Source: Acaudatibacter sp050729515 (lineage in GTDB: Bacteria; Pseudomonadota; Alphaproteobacteria; Caulobacterales; Caulobacteraceae). Taken from it: 64,000 nt of DNA. The first letter of the stretch is position 1; each line of letters opens with the position of its first letter. A program made the translations under genes and the position numbers. Below, piece by piece: positions 41,578-50,011 of the stretch. The notes below the pieces were generated by a model. That model saw only the letters and a program-made list of their open reading frames with translations. It had not been told where the DNA came from and did no database searches. The stretch is from contig JBOHLG010000006.1 in the NCBI GenBank assembly GCA_050729515.1, forward strand, positions 1 to 64,000. Direction: 5' to 3'.

Positions 41578-42195
41578 GTGGCCAACCACCTGCATGAAGG
41601 CGATCTTCCGGCCGAGCTCTTCGAAGGAGCAACCTCTGTCGCCGTTGATTCGGAGACCATGGGCCTCAGGCTGGGGCGGGACCCACTCTGCGTGGTGCAA
41701 CTGAGCGCCGGAGACGGTGATTCTCATCTGGTTAGGCTTTCGCGACCAAGTTACGCAGCGCCCAACCTCGCCGGTCTGCTGGCCAATCGAAACGTGCTGA
41801 AGATTTTTCATTTCGGTCGCTTCGATATCGCCGTGTTCCTCGTCCACCTCGGCATCCTCACCGCCCCGGTCTACTGCACCAAGATCGCCTCGAAGCTGGC
41901 CCGCACCTACACCGATCGACACGGCCTGAAGGATCTGGTCAAGGAGGTTCTCGGCGTCGATCTTTCCAAGACCCAACAGAGCTCGGATTGGGGTGCGGCC
42001 AAACTTTCGCCCGAGCAGTTGGCCTACGCAGCGTCCGATGTGCTGAGCCTGCACGCCCTGAGGATCAGGCTGGACGAGATGCTGAAGCGCGAGGGCCGAA
42101 TGGAGCTGGCTCAAGCCTGTTTCGACTTCCTTCCCCATCGCGCCAGGCTGGACGCCGCCGGGTGGGCCGACGAGGACATTTTCGCCCATGGCTGA
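41578..42195 (+). CDS. rnd: Ribonuclease D (short form)
   Basis: 205 aa from a GTG with GAGGAAG upstream. The DEDD 3'-5' exonuclease motifs are present: VAVDSETMGL (Asp, Glu), ILKIFHFGRFDIAVF-type segment with the second Asp, and YAASDVLSLHAL (Tyr and last Asp). The protein lacks the HRDC domains of E. coli RNase D, as in many alphaproteobacteria. Role: trimming tRNA and other structured RNA 3' ends. First gene of the rnd-lptC-lptA-lptB run. Confidence 0.92.
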   Translation: MANHLHEGDLPAELFEGATSVAVDSETMGLRLGRDPLCVVQLSAGDGDSHLVRLSRPSYAAPNLAGLLANRNVLKIFHFGRFDIAVFLVHLGILTAPVYCTKIASKLARTYTDRHGLKDLVKEVLGVDLSKTQQSSDWGAAKLSPEQLAYAASDVLSLHALRIRLDEMLKREGRMELAQACFDFLPHRARLDAAGWADEDIFAHG

Positions 42196-42213
42196 CGCGG
42201 GAGCCGAGAGAAG

Positions 42214-42849
42214 ATGAGCGCGGTTCCCGATCGTCCCGCCCCTGCAGGTCCCCTCGCCGGTTCTCGGCTTCCCCGAGGAAAGGCGAGAGCCCACAGCCGG
42301 TTGGTGCGGGTGCTCCGCATCGTCTTGCCGATGGTCATGGTAGGCGTGATCGGCGTTCTCATCGGTTTTGTCAGCGAGCACGCGGTGAAGCGCGACGCGG
42401 CCGCCCAGCGCAACGCCGAGACACCAATCCGGATGATCAATCCTCATTTCTTTGGCAGGGACAATGCGGGTCGAGCCTTCACACTGGGCGCGCATCAAGC
42501 CTCGCGCGATGAGCGCGATTTCCAGACGGTGATTCTCGACCACCCCAATGTGACGTTGGATGTGGATGGTCCCCGTCCTTCGCACTTGAGCGCCGATGTC
42601 GGCATCTACCATGAGGATAGCCGGCTTCTTCTGCTGCGCGGCGATGTGAAGGGCAACGACGCGAAGATCGCCAAATTCGCCACCGATGCGGCGGTCGTGA
42701 ACACCCGCACCGGGATGGTGACCGGCGAGGGACCTCTGGCTGGGAAGACGCCCATGGGCGAGGTGAAATCCAGGCGCTTCGATGTCTATGACAAGGGAGA
42801 CAAGGTAATCTTCAAAGGCGGCGTTCACGCCCGCCTGAACGGGCGCTAG
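42214..42849 (+). CDS. lptC: LPS export periplasmic protein LptC
   Basis: 211 aa. A cytoplasmic Pro/Arg-rich N-terminus, one membrane anchor (VLRIVLPMVMVGVIGVLIGF, about residues 32-52) and a periplasmic beta-jellyroll (HPNVTLDVDGPRPSHLSADVG split over strands; LLLLRGDVKGNDAKIAKFATDAAV; GEVKSRRFDVYDKGDKVIFKGG). LptC takes lipopolysaccharide from the LptBFG transporter and passes it to LptA. Lies between rnd and lptA as usual in alphaproteobacteria. Confidence 0.9.
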   Translation: MSAVPDRPAPAGPLAGSRLPRGKARAHSRLVRVLRIVLPMVMVGVIGVLIGFVSEHAVKRDAAAQRNAETPIRMINPHFFGRDNAGRAFTLGAHQASRDERDFQTVILDHPNVTLDVDGPRPSHLSADVGIYHEDSRLLLLRGDVKGNDAKIAKFATDAAVVNTRTGMVTGEGPLAGKTPMGEVKSRRFDVYDKGDKVIFKGGVHARLNGR

Positions 42850-42894
42850 CATGGGAGCGCGTTCGAGGCTCACTGGGCCGGGGACTCTACCAAG

Positions 42895-43485
42895 ATGATG
42901 AACCGGCCCGTCTCTGTGCTGTTCCTGAGCGCGATCGCCGGCGCCTACTTGGCGGCCCTTCCAAGCGTTCCGCAGGCGCAGATCGACACCCGCTCGGCCG
43001 CGCCGATCGACATCACAGCGGACGAGGCGGAAGTCATCCAGTCGAAGTGTCTGGCGATATGGCGCGGCGCTGCCGAAGCTCGGCAGGGAGACGCGCGCCT
43101 TCGCGCCGACGCCATCAGCATCTACTCGATACGCAAAAATGCGCAGGCGAACGGGCAGCCGGCGTGCGGCGGCACCGACCGAATCGTCGCAGAGGGGAAC
43201 GTCTATTACGTGACGCCGCAGGATGACGTGCGGGGGGACCGGGCGGTCTACACCGAGGCGAACGATCAGATCCTGATCACCGGCGATGTCATCATCGTTC
43301 AGGGCAAGAACGTTGCGCGCGGTGAACGTCTCCTGATCGACGTGGCGACCCACCAAGCGACGATGCTTTCCAGCGCCAAGGGGGCGGCTCGAGCCGGGCG
43401 GGTCCGTGGCGTCTTCTTCCCCGCCCAGAGCGAGAAGTCATCGACCAGTTCGCCGGCCACTCAACCCCAGGCGCCTCCTCGATGA
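42895..43485 (+). CDS. lptA: LPS transport periplasmic bridge protein LptA
   Basis: 196 aa. Signal peptide (LFLSAIAGAYLAALPSVPQA), then the OstA/LptA jellyroll: PIDITADEAEVIQSKCLAIWRG, a loop with Cys residues, DRIVAEGNVYYVTPQDDVRGDRAVYTEANDQI and ITGDVIIVQGKNVARGE split over strands. Forms the head-to-tail bridge that carries LPS across the periplasm. Its stop overlaps lptB (ATGA), so the two are coupled. Confidence 0.93.
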   Translation: MMNRPVSVLFLSAIAGAYLAALPSVPQAQIDTRSAAPIDITADEAEVIQSKCLAIWRGAAEARQGDARLRADAISIYSIRKNAQANGQPACGGTDRIVAEGNVYYVTPQDDVRGDRAVYTEANDQILITGDVIIVQGKNVARGERLLIDVATHQATMLSSAKGAARAGRVRGVFFPAQSEKSSTSSPATQPQAPPR

Positions 43486-44270
43486 GCGCGACGGCCGCTC
43501 GCGCGACGGCCGCTGCCGAGACAAGCGGCGATGCCTCAACGCTTCCCCAGCCGGCAGGCTTAGTCGTCGACAGAATTGGCAAGGCGTTCCGCGGCCGTCC
43601 CGTGGTCAAGGGCGTAAGTCTCCACCTCGCCCGTGGCGAGGTGGCGGGCCTGCTCGGGCCTAATGGCGCGGGGAAGACTACCTGTTTCTACATGATCACC
43701 GGATTGATCGCCGCCGATTACGGAGCGATCTTTCTTGACGACGAGGACATCACCAATCAACCCATGTACCAGCGGGCGCGGCTGGGTCTCGGCTATTTGC
43801 CGCAGGAAACCTCCATCTTCCGCGGCATGACCGTGGAGCAGAACATCATGGCGGTGGTCGAGATGCGCGAGCCCAACCGAGACAAGGTGCGCGCTTCCAC
43901 GACTGAGCTACTCGAGGAGCTCCATATCGCTCATCTGCGAACCGCGCCGGCGATTTCGCTCTCCGGGGGCGAGCGGCGACGCGTGGAGATCGCCCGGGCG
44001 CTGGCCAGCGAACCGGCGTTCATGCTTCTGGACGAGCCGTTCGCCGGAATCGACCCACTGGCCATCGCCGATATCCGGGACGTGATCGCCTATCTCAGGA
44101 GCAAGGGGATCGGGATCCTCATCACCGATCACAATGTGCGCGAGACCCTCGACATCATCGATCGGGCCTCAATCATTCATAGCGGCGAGGTGCTGTTCGA
44201 AGGCGCTCCGGACGAAATCCTGGCCAACCCGGAAGTGCGCCGCGTCTACCTAGGCGACCGCTTCAGCTGA
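43482..44270 (+). CDS. lptB: LPS export ABC transporter ATPase LptB
   Basis: 262 aa. A 25-residue Ala-rich N-terminal tail precedes the ATPase: Walker A GPNGAGKTT, Q-loop LPQETSIFRGMTVEQNI, signature SLSGGERRRVEIARAL, Walker B FMLLDEPFAGIDP and the H-loop ILITDHNVRETL. The QETSIFR and DHNV segments are characteristic of LptB. Energises LPS extraction from the inner membrane with LptFG (not in this window). Convergent with the ClC gene 19 bp away. Confidence 0.95.
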   Translation: MSATAARATAAAETSGDASTLPQPAGLVVDRIGKAFRGRPVVKGVSLHLARGEVAGLLGPNGAGKTTCFYMITGLIAADYGAIFLDDEDITNQPMYQRARLGLGYLPQETSIFRGMTVEQNIMAVVEMREPNRDKVRASTTELLEELHIAHLRTAPAISLSGGERRRVEIARALASEPAFMLLDEPFAGIDPLAIADIRDVIAYLRSKGIGILITDHNVRETLDIIDRASIIHSGEVLFEGAPDEILANPEVRRVYLGDRFS

Positions 44271-44288
44271 ATTCGGTGGCGGGACGTC

Positions 44289-46130
44289 TCAGCCGCCCAC
44301 TCGCTCCAGACCGATCTTGGGCGGCGCCGGCGGCTGAGGAGGCGTCGGCGTCTCATCCGAAGGCGGGCGGCGGAACTGGAAGAAGGCCGTCCGATGCCGC
44401 TCTTCGGCCTGGATCTTGGCGCGAACCGTCATGAGGTCCTTCCATCCGATATATCCCACCAGGCGGCCCTCTTTGCGCGAGACCACCGGAAGATGGGCCA
44501 CATTCACAATCGAAAGACGATCGGCGAGCGCCTCCAGATACTCATCCGGATAGGCGACATTCAGCTTCACCCCGGCGAGGAGCTCGGCGAGGGTGGAGTT
44601 GCGGTGTTTTCCGGCACGCCGCCATCCCATGACAGTAGGGGGATCGATCACTCCCAAGACGTGCTCGTCGGGATCGACCACAGGGAAGCTCGGATGGTTG
44701 GTGGAGGGGTCGGTGAGGAAGGCGGCCGCCCCGTGTAAAGTCATCGAACCCGGCACCGAACGGACCGGCGTGGACATGACCTCCTCGACCTTGGTGAGGG
44801 CGAAGGGATCGACCCGATACTCTCGGACAAGGTGATGGCCCCGACGGGCTACCTTCTCGGTGAGGATCGAGCGCCGAAGGAGAAGCACCGTCACCAGATG
44901 GGCGGTGCCGCAGGCCGCGATCAGCGGAAGAAGGACATGGTTGTTCCCGGTCACCTCGACCGCGAAGAATGTGGCGGTGAGCGGCGAGCGCATCGTCCCG
45001 CCCATGGTCGCGGCCATGGCCAGAAGAGCCCAAAAGCCAAGGCTCCCGCCCGGAAGGAGTGGTGCCATGGCGGTTCCCATGGCTCCGCCCATGATCAGCA
45101 GGGGCGCCAACACGCCTCCAGAAGTTCCGGAACCCAGGGCCACCGCCCAGATGATCGCCTTGACCAGGAGCAGCAGAAGAGCCGCCATGGGCAAAACATG
45201 TCCCTGCAGCATGCCGGCGATGTTGTCGTAGCCCACCCCCAGGGCGTTGGGATCGAAGAGGCCGCCCACTCCGACCACCAGTCCGCCAAGAAGCGGCCAC
45301 CACATCCAGTGGATCGGCAGTTTCAGGAAACCGTCCTCGCAAGCATAAACGAGGATGGTGAGGGCGCCGGAGAGCAGACCGCCGAGAAGGCCGATGAGAA
45401 CCCAGCACCCCAGGCCGGTGAGGGAGATGGCGACGTCCCCGTCAAAGGGAAACAGGGGCTGTGCGAGGTGTAGAAAGTGGCGCTCGACAGCGGCGATCAC
45501 GGCGGCGACGGTGACCGGGATGAAGCTCCGGGGGGTCCATTCGAAGAGAAGCAACTCGACGGCGAGCATCACCGACGCGATCGGCGTGCCGAATACCGTC
45601 GTCATCCCCGCCGCGGCGCCGGCGACCAGCAGGGTCTTGCGCTCGCTGTCGCTCACCGGAAGCAACTGCGCGATGAGCGAACCGATCGCCCCGCCGGTCA
45701 TGATGATCGGGCCTTCGGCGCCGAAGGGACCGCCCGCCCCAATGGCGATCGCCGAGGAGAGCGGCTTGAGAATGGCGATTTTCACGTTCAGGCGCGAACG
45801 TCCCAGAAGGATCGCTTCGAGCGCTTCGGGGATTCCGTGGCCGCGAATCTGTTCGCTGCCGTAACGCGCCATCAGTCCGACGATCAGGGAGCCGGCGACT
45901 GGAATGAGCACCGTCCAAAGGCCGAGGGGCGAATGGGCGATCGAAAGCTTGTCGAGGGTGAATCGTCCGAAGTAGGCGACGTTGGTGAAAAGCCGGATGA
46001 GGTTCAGCAACGCGACGCCGACGATCACGCCGGCGGTCGCGACGAAGATCGAAATCGCCGATATGAACAGCACTCGGGGGCTGGTGGTGAAGTCGCCCAA
46101 CCGGTGCTGGCTGCTATCCGCAGTCGTCAT
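44289..46130 (-). CDS. ClC-family chloride channel/transporter with CBS domains
   Basis: 613 aa. ClC motifs: GHGIPEALEAIL (Ser of GSGIP replaced by His), GAGGPFGAEGPIIM with the gating Glu, GTSGGVLAPLL, and a C-terminal pair of CBS domains (MSTPVRSVPGSMTLHGAAAF; FPVVDPDEHVLGVID; LPVVSRKEGRLVGYIGW). The intracellular Glu expected in H+/Cl- exchangers may be in AVELLLFEW. The CBS pair suggests nucleotide regulation. It lies in reverse orientation between lptB and rpoN, genes usually adjacent in alphaproteobacteria, so it looks like an insertion. Confidence 0.93.
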   Translation of the reverse strand: MTTADSSQHRLGDFTTSPRVLFISAISIFVATAGVIVGVALLNLIRLFTNVAYFGRFTLDKLSIAHSPLGLWTVLIPVAGSLIVGLMARYGSEQIRGHGIPEALEAILLGRSRLNVKIAILKPLSSAIAIGAGGPFGAEGPIIMTGGAIGSLIAQLLPVSDSERKTLLVAGAAAGMTTVFGTPIASVMLAVELLLFEWTPRSFIPVTVAAVIAAVERHFLHLAQPLFPFDGDVAISLTGLGCWVLIGLLGGLLSGALTILVYACEDGFLKLPIHWMWWPLLGGLVVGVGGLFDPNALGVGYDNIAGMLQGHVLPMAALLLLLVKAIIWAVALGSGTSGGVLAPLLIMGGAMGTAMAPLLPGGSLGFWALLAMAATMGGTMRSPLTATFFAVEVTGNNHVLLPLIAACGTAHLVTVLLLRRSILTEKVARRGHHLVREYRVDPFALTKVEEVMSTPVRSVPGSMTLHGAAAFLTDPSTNHPSFPVVDPDEHVLGVIDPPTVMGWRRAGKHRNSTLAELLAGVKLNVAYPDEYLEALADRLSIVNVAHLPVVSRKEGRLVGYIGWKDLMTVRAKIQAEERHRTAFFQFRRPPSDETPTPPQPPAPPKIGLERVGG

Positions 46131-46437
46131 CCCAAAACCGTTTACTTAAAGCTGGCTGCCCACTCTGGCGGCTCGAAGCGAGCTCGGCGCAGAGTGCCCA
46201 TCATAAGCCTATCGCATCGCGATATATGCATTGCAAGACGGGGAGATGCCTCCACGGCGGCGGACTCCAAGATAGGCGTTCCTGGTGTGGCCGATAGGCC
46301 GCACGCGAATCGCCATCATCCGCGTCAAAGGTTCACGATGGATAATCCCCAGGCCGGTGGGATGGAAGGCGAGGCTTTAACCGATCGGAGGCAGATCGCG
46401 AATTAGAAGGGCGCCGGAACCGAGTGCGGAGGCCCGC
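46131..46437. other. Intergenic region between ClC gene and rpoN
   Basis: About 300 bp without a long gene. It holds a bulged stem-loop CACTCTG...CAGAGTG (46161-46196, with inner GCTCG-AAG-CGAGC), a perfect dyad TATCGC-ATC-GCGATA (46210-46224) and a 22-codon ORF (46338-46406, MDNPQAGGMEGEALTD...) just before rpoN. The ORF has no good ribosome site. The divergent promoters of the ClC gene and rpoN must lie here; no clear box pair was found. Confidence 0.5.
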
Positions 46438-47976
46438 GTGGCGCTTGTTCAGAGACTGGAGGCGAAGCAGGGCCAGGGCCTCGTCGTCACGCCGCAATTG
46501 CAGCAGGCCATCAAACTTCTGCAACTTTCAAACCTGGAACTCGAGACCTTCGTCGAGAGCGAACTCGAACGCAACCCACTTCTGGCCAGGGACGAAAGGG
46601 AAGGGGACCGAGAGGCGATCAGCCCCGAACCAGAAGCCGCTTCGCCGGTCGAGAGCGCCGCGGATGAAACCAGCGCCTCGCTCGTTCAAGCCGATCTCGA
46701 CGCTCCGGCCGAGGACCAGTTCGAGTCAGAAACCTCGATATCGTCTGAGCGTCCGGAAGAGTGGTCCTCGTGGGCCGGCCGCGGCGGCTCCTTCGAGCCG
46801 GAAGGCGGGGAACTGGGCGAGACGCCGGTTCGGCCGCCGAGCCTGCGGGAACACCTCGAGGCTCAGCTGGCGTCCACGCGCTTTTCGGAAGCCGCCAGGG
46901 CTGTGGCGGTGCAATTCATCGACGCCGTCGATGAGGGGGGGTACCTGCGAGCCGATCCGGCCGAAGTCGGCCAGAGGCTCGGGGCGCCCGCGGCCTTGGT
47001 GACTGAAGTCCTCGAAACTCTCCAGGGATTTGAGCCAACGGGTGTTTTCGCCCGCAGCGTCGCGGAGTGCCTGAAACTGCAGCTGATCGAGCGTGGGCGG
47101 TTGGATGAGCCGATGAGCGCCATGCTCCTTCACCTGGACCTGGTGGCGCGCAGCGATCTTGTCGGTCTTCGCCGCGTCTGCGACGTGGATGGGCTGAAAT
47201 TGAACCAGATGATTGCAGAGCTGCGCAGCCTCACGCCGCGGCCTGGCGCAGCATTCGGAGGAGAACCCGCTCAAACCGTGATCCCGGACGTCTTCGTCAG
47301 GGAAATGACCAATGGGACGTGGCGAGTTGAGCTGAACAGCGACACGCTACCCCGACTGCTGGTGGATCGGCGCTACTACGCCAAGGTGAGCGCCGCCGCC
47401 CGAGACGAGAATGAAAGTGGTTTCCTTTCCGGCTGCCTCGCCTCGGCGAACTGGCTGGTGAAAAGCCTGGATCAGAGGGCCAGGACGATCCTCAAGGTGG
47501 CGAGCGAAATCGTCCGCCGGCAAGACGGCTTTCTGGCTTTCGGGGTCGAGCACCTTCGCCCGCTGAACCTCAAAACGGTCGCTGACGCCGTCGGCATGCA
47601 CGAATCCACCGTGAGCCGAGTGACGGCCAACAAATATCTGGCCACGTCCCGCGGCGTCTTTGAGATGCGCTTCTTCTTCACCTCCGCGATCGCCGCCACC
47701 GAAGGCGGCGAAGCCCATTCGGCGGAGGCGGTTCGGCACCGGATCCGGCAACTGGTGGATGCCGAGCGATCGGCGAGCGAGGTCCACTCCGACGACGCCA
47801 TCGTCGTGATTCTCAGGAGGGGCGGCATCGACATCGCCAGGCGCACGGTGGCCAAATACCGCGACGCCATGCGGATCGCCTCCTCGATTGATCGCAAGCG
47901 CCGTCTCCAGACCCCCTCGCAGGCTCCCTCCGGCGCGGCGGGCGCCTCCAATTTCGAACGACCTCCCCGCGCTTGA
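46438..47976 (+). CDS. rpoN: RNA polymerase sigma-54 factor RpoN
   Basis: 512 aa from a GTG preceded by GCGGAGG. Region I: LVQRLEAKQGQGLVVTPQLQQAIKLLQLSN (in two halves) is the activator-interacting Gln-rich motif; an acidic region II follows (about 45-130); the core-binding and DNA-binding domains include LNLKTVADAVGMHESTVSRVTANKYL and the RpoN box ARRTVAKYRDA at residues 467-477, which reads the -24 element. Directs transcription of enhancer-dependent genes. Followed by hpf and ptsN, the conserved partners. Confidence 0.96.
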   Translation: MALVQRLEAKQGQGLVVTPQLQQAIKLLQLSNLELETFVESELERNPLLARDEREGDREAISPEPEAASPVESAADETSASLVQADLDAPAEDQFESETSISSERPEEWSSWAGRGGSFEPEGGELGETPVRPPSLREHLEAQLASTRFSEAARAVAVQFIDAVDEGGYLRADPAEVGQRLGAPAALVTEVLETLQGFEPTGVFARSVAECLKLQLIERGRLDEPMSAMLLHLDLVARSDLVGLRRVCDVDGLKLNQMIAELRSLTPRPGAAFGGEPAQTVIPDVFVREMTNGTWRVELNSDTLPRLLVDRRYYAKVSAAARDENESGFLSGCLASANWLVKSLDQRARTILKVASEIVRRQDGFLAFGVEHLRPLNLKTVADAVGMHESTVSRVTANKYLATSRGVFEMRFFFTSAIAATEGGEAHSAEAVRHRIRQLVDAERSASEVHSDDAIVVILRRGGIDIARRTVAKYRDAMRIASSIDRKRRLQTPSQAPSGAAGASNFERPPRA

Positions 47977-48005
47977 CAACCTCGCGCCCCGCGGCGCGTT
48001 CTACC
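47973..48005 (+). promoter_or_regulatory. Candidate hpf promoter overlapping the rpoN stop codon
   Basis: A perfect TTGACA (47973-47978) contains the rpoN stop TGA. A TTCTACC sequence lies at 47999-48005, 20-21 bp later, longer than the ideal spacer. The hpf ATG at 48009 has no ribosome site, so a transcript starting close to it would be leaderless. Confidence 0.3.
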
Positions 48006-48008
48006 CTC

Positions 48009-48635
48009 ATGCAAGTCCAGATTTCGGGCAAGCACATGGCCGTCGGCGAGGCCTTGCGAAGCCGAGTCGGCGAGGAGATCACCACCAGCATCGCCAAGTA
48101 CTTCGAGAGGGGCGGTCTCAACGCCGAGGTGGTGGTGAGCCGCGAACGCCAGGGCTTCCGGATCGACTGTGAAGTCACTTTGGCTACCGGTCAGCAGCTC
48201 CAGAGCCACGGCCAAGGCGCGGATCCGCGCAGCGCGCTCGATCAGGCGCTTGGCAAGCTCGAGACCCGTATCCGCAGGTACAAGCGACGCCTGACAAGCC
48301 ATACGCCAGCGGCCGCCGCCAAAGCGGCGGAGATGGCGGCCTCCTACATCCTGCGCGCGCCCGAGGACGAGAACGAGGAGGAGCACTGGCAATCAGCGGC
48401 AGGAGGCCAGCCGCCACCGGCGATGATCATCGCCGAGACGCAGAGTGCGCTGAAGACGATGACCGTTTTCATGGCGGTGATGGAGCTCGATCTCTCAGAA
48501 GCTCAAACAATCGTGTTCAGGAACGCCGCGCACGGGGGACTCAGCGTGGTATACCGGCGGTCGGATGGGAACATCGGCTGGATCGATCCGGAGCGGACGA
48601 AGAGCCTCGATGGCGACGATTTACATGGCCGGTGA
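48009..48635 (+). CDS. hpf: Long-form ribosome hibernation promoting factor HPF
   Basis: 208 aa from the ATG at 48009. N-terminal ribosome-binding domain: QVQISGKHMAVGEALRSRVGEEI and IDCEVTLATGQQLQSHGQGADPRSALDQAL (segments), then a linker and the C-terminal dimerisation domain (TVFMAVMELDLSEAQTIVFRN; GLSVVYRRSDGNIGWIDP). Long HPF makes 100S ribosome dimers in stationary phase. Located between rpoN and ptsN as in other proteobacteria. Confidence 0.93.
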   Translation: MQVQISGKHMAVGEALRSRVGEEITTSIAKYFERGGLNAEVVVSRERQGFRIDCEVTLATGQQLQSHGQGADPRSALDQALGKLETRIRRYKRRLTSHTPAAAAKAAEMAASYILRAPEDENEEEHWQSAAGGQPPPAMIIAETQSALKTMTVFMAVMELDLSEAQTIVFRNAAHGGLSVVYRRSDGNIGWIDPERTKSLDGDDLHGR

Positions 48636-49179
48636 GGCCGGACGGAGCGTTCGAGGTCCGGGCCTGAAGGCGTTCAGAGGCGAAGCGGAGAGGGGAGGGG
48701 AAACCCTTTCTCTTTCCGGAATCAGCGACCTTATTCATTCTGGAGCGATCTCCCCGCATGTTTCGGCGTCGGACAGGCGTCAAGTCCTCTCCGTGGCGGC
48801 CGAAATCGCCGCGCGGACGATGGGCGTGAGAGCCCCTTGCGTGTTCGACGCGCTCCTGGCGCGGGAGACCCTGGGATCGACGGGCCTTGGCCATGGAGTG
48901 GCGACGCCGCATGCCAAGGTCAAGGGATTGACCCGTCTCGGCGGGGTGTTCATGCGGCTCGAAAGGCCGATCGAATTCCAAGCCGTCGATGACCAGCCGG
49001 TAGACCTGATCTTCGTCCTGCTGGCGCCGCCACGGGCCGGCTCCGAACATCTAAGAGCTCTCGCCCGAGTCGCGCGGCTGCTTCGTCAGGCCGAGTGGAG
49101 GACCAGGCTTCGGCGCGCCAGGAACAAGGAGGAAATCCGCTCCATCCTCGCCCAGGAGGCCACGCCGTCGGCGGCGTGA
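48610..49179 (+). CDS. ptsN: PTS IIA-like nitrogen-regulatory protein PtsN
   Basis: 189 aa from an ATG at 48610 that overlaps hpf by 26 nt; an ATG at 48625 is the alternative. No start codon exists closer to the family N-terminus (LSLSGISDLIHSGAIS), so the protein carries about 35 extra residues compared with typical 150-155 aa PtsN. IIA-Ntr fold: CVFDALLARETLGSTGLGHGVATPHAKV with the phosphorylatable His, then LIFVLLAPPRAGSEHLRALARVARLL. Part of the nitrogen phosphotransferase system, modulating K+ and nitrogen responses. Confidence 0.9.
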   Translation: MATIYMAGEAGRSVRGPGLKAFRGEAERGGETLSLSGISDLIHSGAISPHVSASDRRQVLSVAAEIAARTMGVRAPCVFDALLARETLGSTGLGHGVATPHAKVKGLTRLGGVFMRLERPIEFQAVDDQPVDLIFVLLAPPRAGSEHLRALARVARLLRQAEWRTRLRRARNKEEIRSILAQEATPSAA

Positions 49180-49252
49180 ACGGTCCCTCCGAGCAAGACC
49201 CCGCAAAGCAAGGCTCAAAGCTCTCCGCGCGATCGGGAACAGGCGGTAAGGC

Positions 49253-50011
49253 ATGGAGATCAGTTGCGTCGTTCCGACGTATGAGCATCTCCATCTCGCC
49301 TCGCGGGCCATTCTCTCGGCAAGAGTGCAGACGGCTGTCGAGGCGGAAGTCATCGTTTGCGACGACTCGAAAACCACAGCGGTGCGCGATTTCGTTCGTT
49401 CGCTCGGACATCTCGACGATTCCTTGCGCCATTTCGCGGGCCCGAGGACCGGAAACCCGGTCGACAACTGGAACTTCGGTCTTGATCAGGCGCGCGCCCC
49501 TGTGCGGGTCGTCCTCCACCACGACGAATGGTTCGCGGACGATGCTTATTTGCGCAGGGCGCTCGATCGGCTCGCCACAAGCGGCGCACCGGCGGTGGTC
49601 TCTAGGACCAGGGTCGGGGGAAATTCCAGATTCGGCTTTGCCTCCGCGATCGCCCGAGCCTTGGGAGGTCCGAGGTGGCTCCTGCCGTCGATCAACTGGA
49701 TCGGACCAACGGCGGCCTTTGTCTTTTCGGGCGACCACCGGTTTGATCGCGACTTCGTGTGGCTGGCCGACGTCGAATTCTACCTGAGGGTTTCGGCGGC
49801 CGGGCGCCTCGCCTTCATCGATGGGCCTGCCGTGGGTTCGACCGGCCGCCATCCCGGCCAAATTACTGCGAGCCTCGACATGGGTAAGGCATGGCGGCGG
49901 GACCTTGCGCTTCTGGAAAGCCGCCATGCTGGCGCCTTGAGCCGATCGGCCTGGGCGTTCAACCGCGCCGTCGCGGCCGCAAGGAAGGCCCTTCACGCGC
50001 GAAGTCCCTGA
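49253..50011 (+). CDS. Family 2 glycosyltransferase
   Basis: 252 aa. GT-A fold: ISCVVPTYEHLHLASRAI, AEVIVCDDSKTTAVRDFV (first acidic pair), WNFGLDQARAPVRVVLHHDEWF (the DxD-like HHDEW with Asp for metal/sugar-nucleotide) and ADVEFYLRVSAAG near the base. Donor and acceptor unknown; surface polysaccharide synthesis is likely. AGGCGGTAAGGC precedes the ATG. Its last 53 bases overlap the 3' end of the convergent peptidase gene. Confidence 0.88.
   Translation: MEISCVVPTYEHLHLASRAILSARVQTAVEAEVIVCDDSKTTAVRDFVRSLGHLDDSLRHFAGPRTGNPVDNWNFGLDQARAPVRVVLHHDEWFADDAYLRRALDRLATSGAPAVVSRTRVGGNSRFGFASAIARALGGPRWLLPSINWIGPTAAFVFSGDHRFDRDFVWLADVEFYLRVSAAGRLAFIDGPAVGSTGRHPGQITASLDMGKAWRRDLALLESRHAGALSRSAWAFNRAVAAARKALHARSP

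Noticed and set aside
41518..43356. 612-aa minus-strand frame across rnd, lptC and lptA
   Set aside because: Shadow of three clearly identified plus-strand genes; no motif of its own.
46338..46406. 22-codon ORF just upstream of rpoN
   Set aside because: Intact frame but no ribosome site and no sign of coding constraint; noted under the intergenic entry only.
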